A stretch of DNA of 6,713 nt from Verrucomicrobiia bacterium. GTDB lineage: Bacteria > Verrucomicrobiota > Verrucomicrobiia > Limisphaerales > UBA1319. The notes under the pieces were generated by a model. The model worked only from the letters and a program-made list of their open reading frames with translations. It searched no databases and was not told the origin of the DNA. This document shows positions 5,705 to 6,713 of the stretch, piece after piece. Position 1 is the first letter of the stretch. Each line of letters opens with the position of its first letter. The translations under genes and the position numbers were made by a program. The stretch lies in the NCBI GenBank assembly GCA_017880715.1, contig JADGRT010000169.1:1-6713 (forward strand), read 5' to 3'.

Positions 5705-6592
5705 TCAGCCGATTTTCATCGTCTCCAACACCGCCCGGACTTTCGGTACTTCATGCGTCCGGAAAAGGTCGGTTTTCCCCAGCGCCGCCAGCACCGCAAA
5801 GAACGGCTCGGCGCACCGCACTTCCTCTTGGAAAGACTCGAAGGCGTGCGGCAGGGCGTGACAAACCGGAAATCCCAACACTCGCAAACGAAACGTATTC
5901 AGGAAAACGTTCATTTGATGCCGCACACGCACCGCGCTGTCCTGCAGATTGCGATAATAGAACCCAAGCCCGGGATCGATGAAGATGCGCTCCAAACCGC
6001 AGCGAACCGCCACCTCAATTTGCCGGGCAAAAAAGTCATACATCATGGCCACCGGGTCGGCGCCAAAATCAAAGTCGCCCACCGCCCGCACGTGGGCTCC
6101 TTGCACGTAACACAGAATCACCGCTGCCTCGTGCTCCGCCACCAGGCGAAACATCGCCTCCGTCTGTTCGGTTCCCGTCAGGTTCAACACTTTGGCGCCC
6201 GCCTCCAGGCAGGCCCGCGCCACCGAAACTTGGTAGGTTTCCACCGACACCAGAATGCCCGCCGCGTGAAGCCCCCGGATGACCGGCAACAATTTGCCAG
6301 CCTGCTGTTCATCATCCACGCGCGCCGCGTGCGCCAGGGTGGATTCAGCCCCGATATCGACGATAGCCGCGCCTTGGGCGGCCAGGACCTTGCCGCGCTC
6401 GATGGCGCTGTCGGCGCTTAGACAGACGCTCTCGCGATACCACGAGTCCGGCGACAAATTGATCACGCCCATGATGGCCGGGCTCGCATTGAAAGCGAAC
6501 CTATGGCCGCCAATGGAGAATTCCCGAACACCGACACGCAAAGCCTCGTGATGTTTGTCAGCCAGTCTGGCGAGATGATCGATGGTTAGCAT
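5705..6592 (-). CDS. Divergent dihydropteroate synthase-like protein (pterin-binding domain)
   Basis: This 295-residue, apparently cytosolic TIM-barrel protein resembles folate-pathway DHPS (FolP), which joins p-aminobenzoate to a dihydropterin pyrophosphate. IMGVINLSPDSWYRES (40-55) matches the family's IMGILNVTPDSF block and keeps Asn45. Asp79 (VDIGAEST), Asn137 (VLNLTGT), Asp206 (IDPGLGF), and the Arg278-x-His280 pair (FRTHEV) match E. coli D56, N115, D185, R255 and H257. Several landmarks differ: the STRPGA loop reads STLAHA, the aspartate of SVDT is Glu118 (SVET), and the SRKS lysine segment is replaced by PVCHALPHAF (242-251). The pterin site therefore looks mostly kept while the pABA side is altered. 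It may be a true but divergent FolP or a paralogue acting on another pterin or corrinoid-type substrate; I leave the symbol blank. The ATG at 6592 is fixed by an in-frame TAG nine bases upstream. No Shine-Dalgarno site is present. Confidence 0.85.
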   Translation of the reverse strand: MLTIDHLARLADKHHEALRVGVREFSIGGHRFAFNASPAIMGVINLSPDSWYRESVCLSADSAIERGKVLAAQGAAIVDIGAESTLAHAARVDDEQQAGKLLPVIRGLHAAGILVSVETYQVSVARACLEAGAKVLNLTGTEQTEAMFRLVAEHEAAVILCYVQGAHVRAVGDFDFGADPVAMMYDFFARQIEVAVRCGLERIFIDPGLGFYYRNLQDSAVRVRHQMNVFLNTFRLRVLGFPVCHALPHAFESFQEEVRCAEPFFAVLAALGKTDLFRTHEVPKVRAVLETMKIG

Positions 6593-6713
6593 ATCAATCT
6601 AAAAACGGCGGTTGAATTAACGCCAAGGCGCCAAGCTGCTCGGTCGGTCGGTCTGACGGCGGAACCGAGGCAGAAAAATGGGGGGGGTGAAAGATAGGAC
6701 CATTTTTTACCTG
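6593..6713. other. Intergenic region upstream of the folP-like gene, with short repeats
   Basis: The 121 bases upstream of the folP-like start should hold its promoter, but no convincing -35/-10 pair is seen on the minus strand. Short repeats are visible: CGCCAAG twice (6621-6627 and 6629-6635), CGGT three times in tandem (6641-6652), a CTCGGT/ACCGAG pair (6639-6644 and 6664-6669), and eight G at 6680-6687. Two minus-strand frames are open through the region but look like chance in GC-rich repeat sequence. Confidence 0.4.

Noticed and set aside
5051..6421. Long plus-strand open frame of 456 codons
   Set aside because: It lies antisense to the UVR-motif and folP-like genes, has a His/Pro/Arg-rich composition typical of a shadow frame in GC-rich DNA, and shows no domain.
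6593..6713. Partial gene entering from the right edge on the minus strand
   Set aside because: Two frames are open but encode repeat-derived, proline-rich sequence with no recognisable motif; an open length of about 40 codons is expected by chance here.
1..6713. CRISPR array, tRNA, rRNA, riboswitch or insertion sequence
   Set aside because: I looked for regularly spaced repeats, cloverleaf-like segments in the gaps, and transposase motifs with terminal repeats; none was found.

Overview
This window reads as a chromosomal piece of a GC-rich, free-living bacterium. There are six protein-coding regions, no RNA genes, no CRISPR array and no intact mobile element. A verrucomicrobial (Limisphaerales/Pedosphaera-like) source is my best guess. 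It rests on the style of the intergenic GCCGGC-rich palindrome, the general lack of Shine-Dalgarno sites, and an unusual dihydropteroate-synthase-like protein next to a UVR-motif protein. This is inference from memory and not a database result.

Layout from left to right. Positions 1-390 (+) hold the 3' part of a coiled-coil phage scaffold-like gene. Its recognisable part stops near position 320 and is followed by a short unrelated tail containing a GAAA-tetraloop hairpin plus T-tract, so it looks like a prophage remnant or a rearrangement junction. Positions 373-2178 (-) encode an OPT-family oligopeptide transporter. A 177-base gap follows, holding a perfect 26-bp inverted repeat whose arms are each self-complementary. 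Positions 2356-3759 (-) encode a major facilitator transporter of the organic/sialic/aromatic acid type. A 255-base divergent intergenic region with an imperfect inverted repeat separates it from araD (4015-4752, +), which encodes L-ribulose-5-phosphate 4-epimerase. araD overlaps by 20 bases, tail to tail, with a gene for a UVR-motif protein (4733-5497, -). Further upstream on the same strand is a divergent folP-like gene (5705-6592, -), separated from the UVR gene by about 207 bases containing a nine-C tract. The last 121 bases hold short repeats, an eight-G tract and no clear gene.

Functionally the window mixes uptake (a peptide or metal-chelate OPT carrier and a proton-coupled MFS carrier), pentose-phosphate entry (AraD, without araA or araB nearby) and two proteins whose precise roles are unclear. 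The MFS carrier and AraD are divergently transcribed and could share control, but no operator is evident. I see no convincing new multi-gene system. The points most worth a second look are the divergent DHPS-like enzyme that lacks the usual SRKS lysine and pABA-loop Arg-Pro, the UVR-motif protein with a strongly patterned but unrecognised N-terminal block, the phage-gene junction, and the double palindrome between the transporters.
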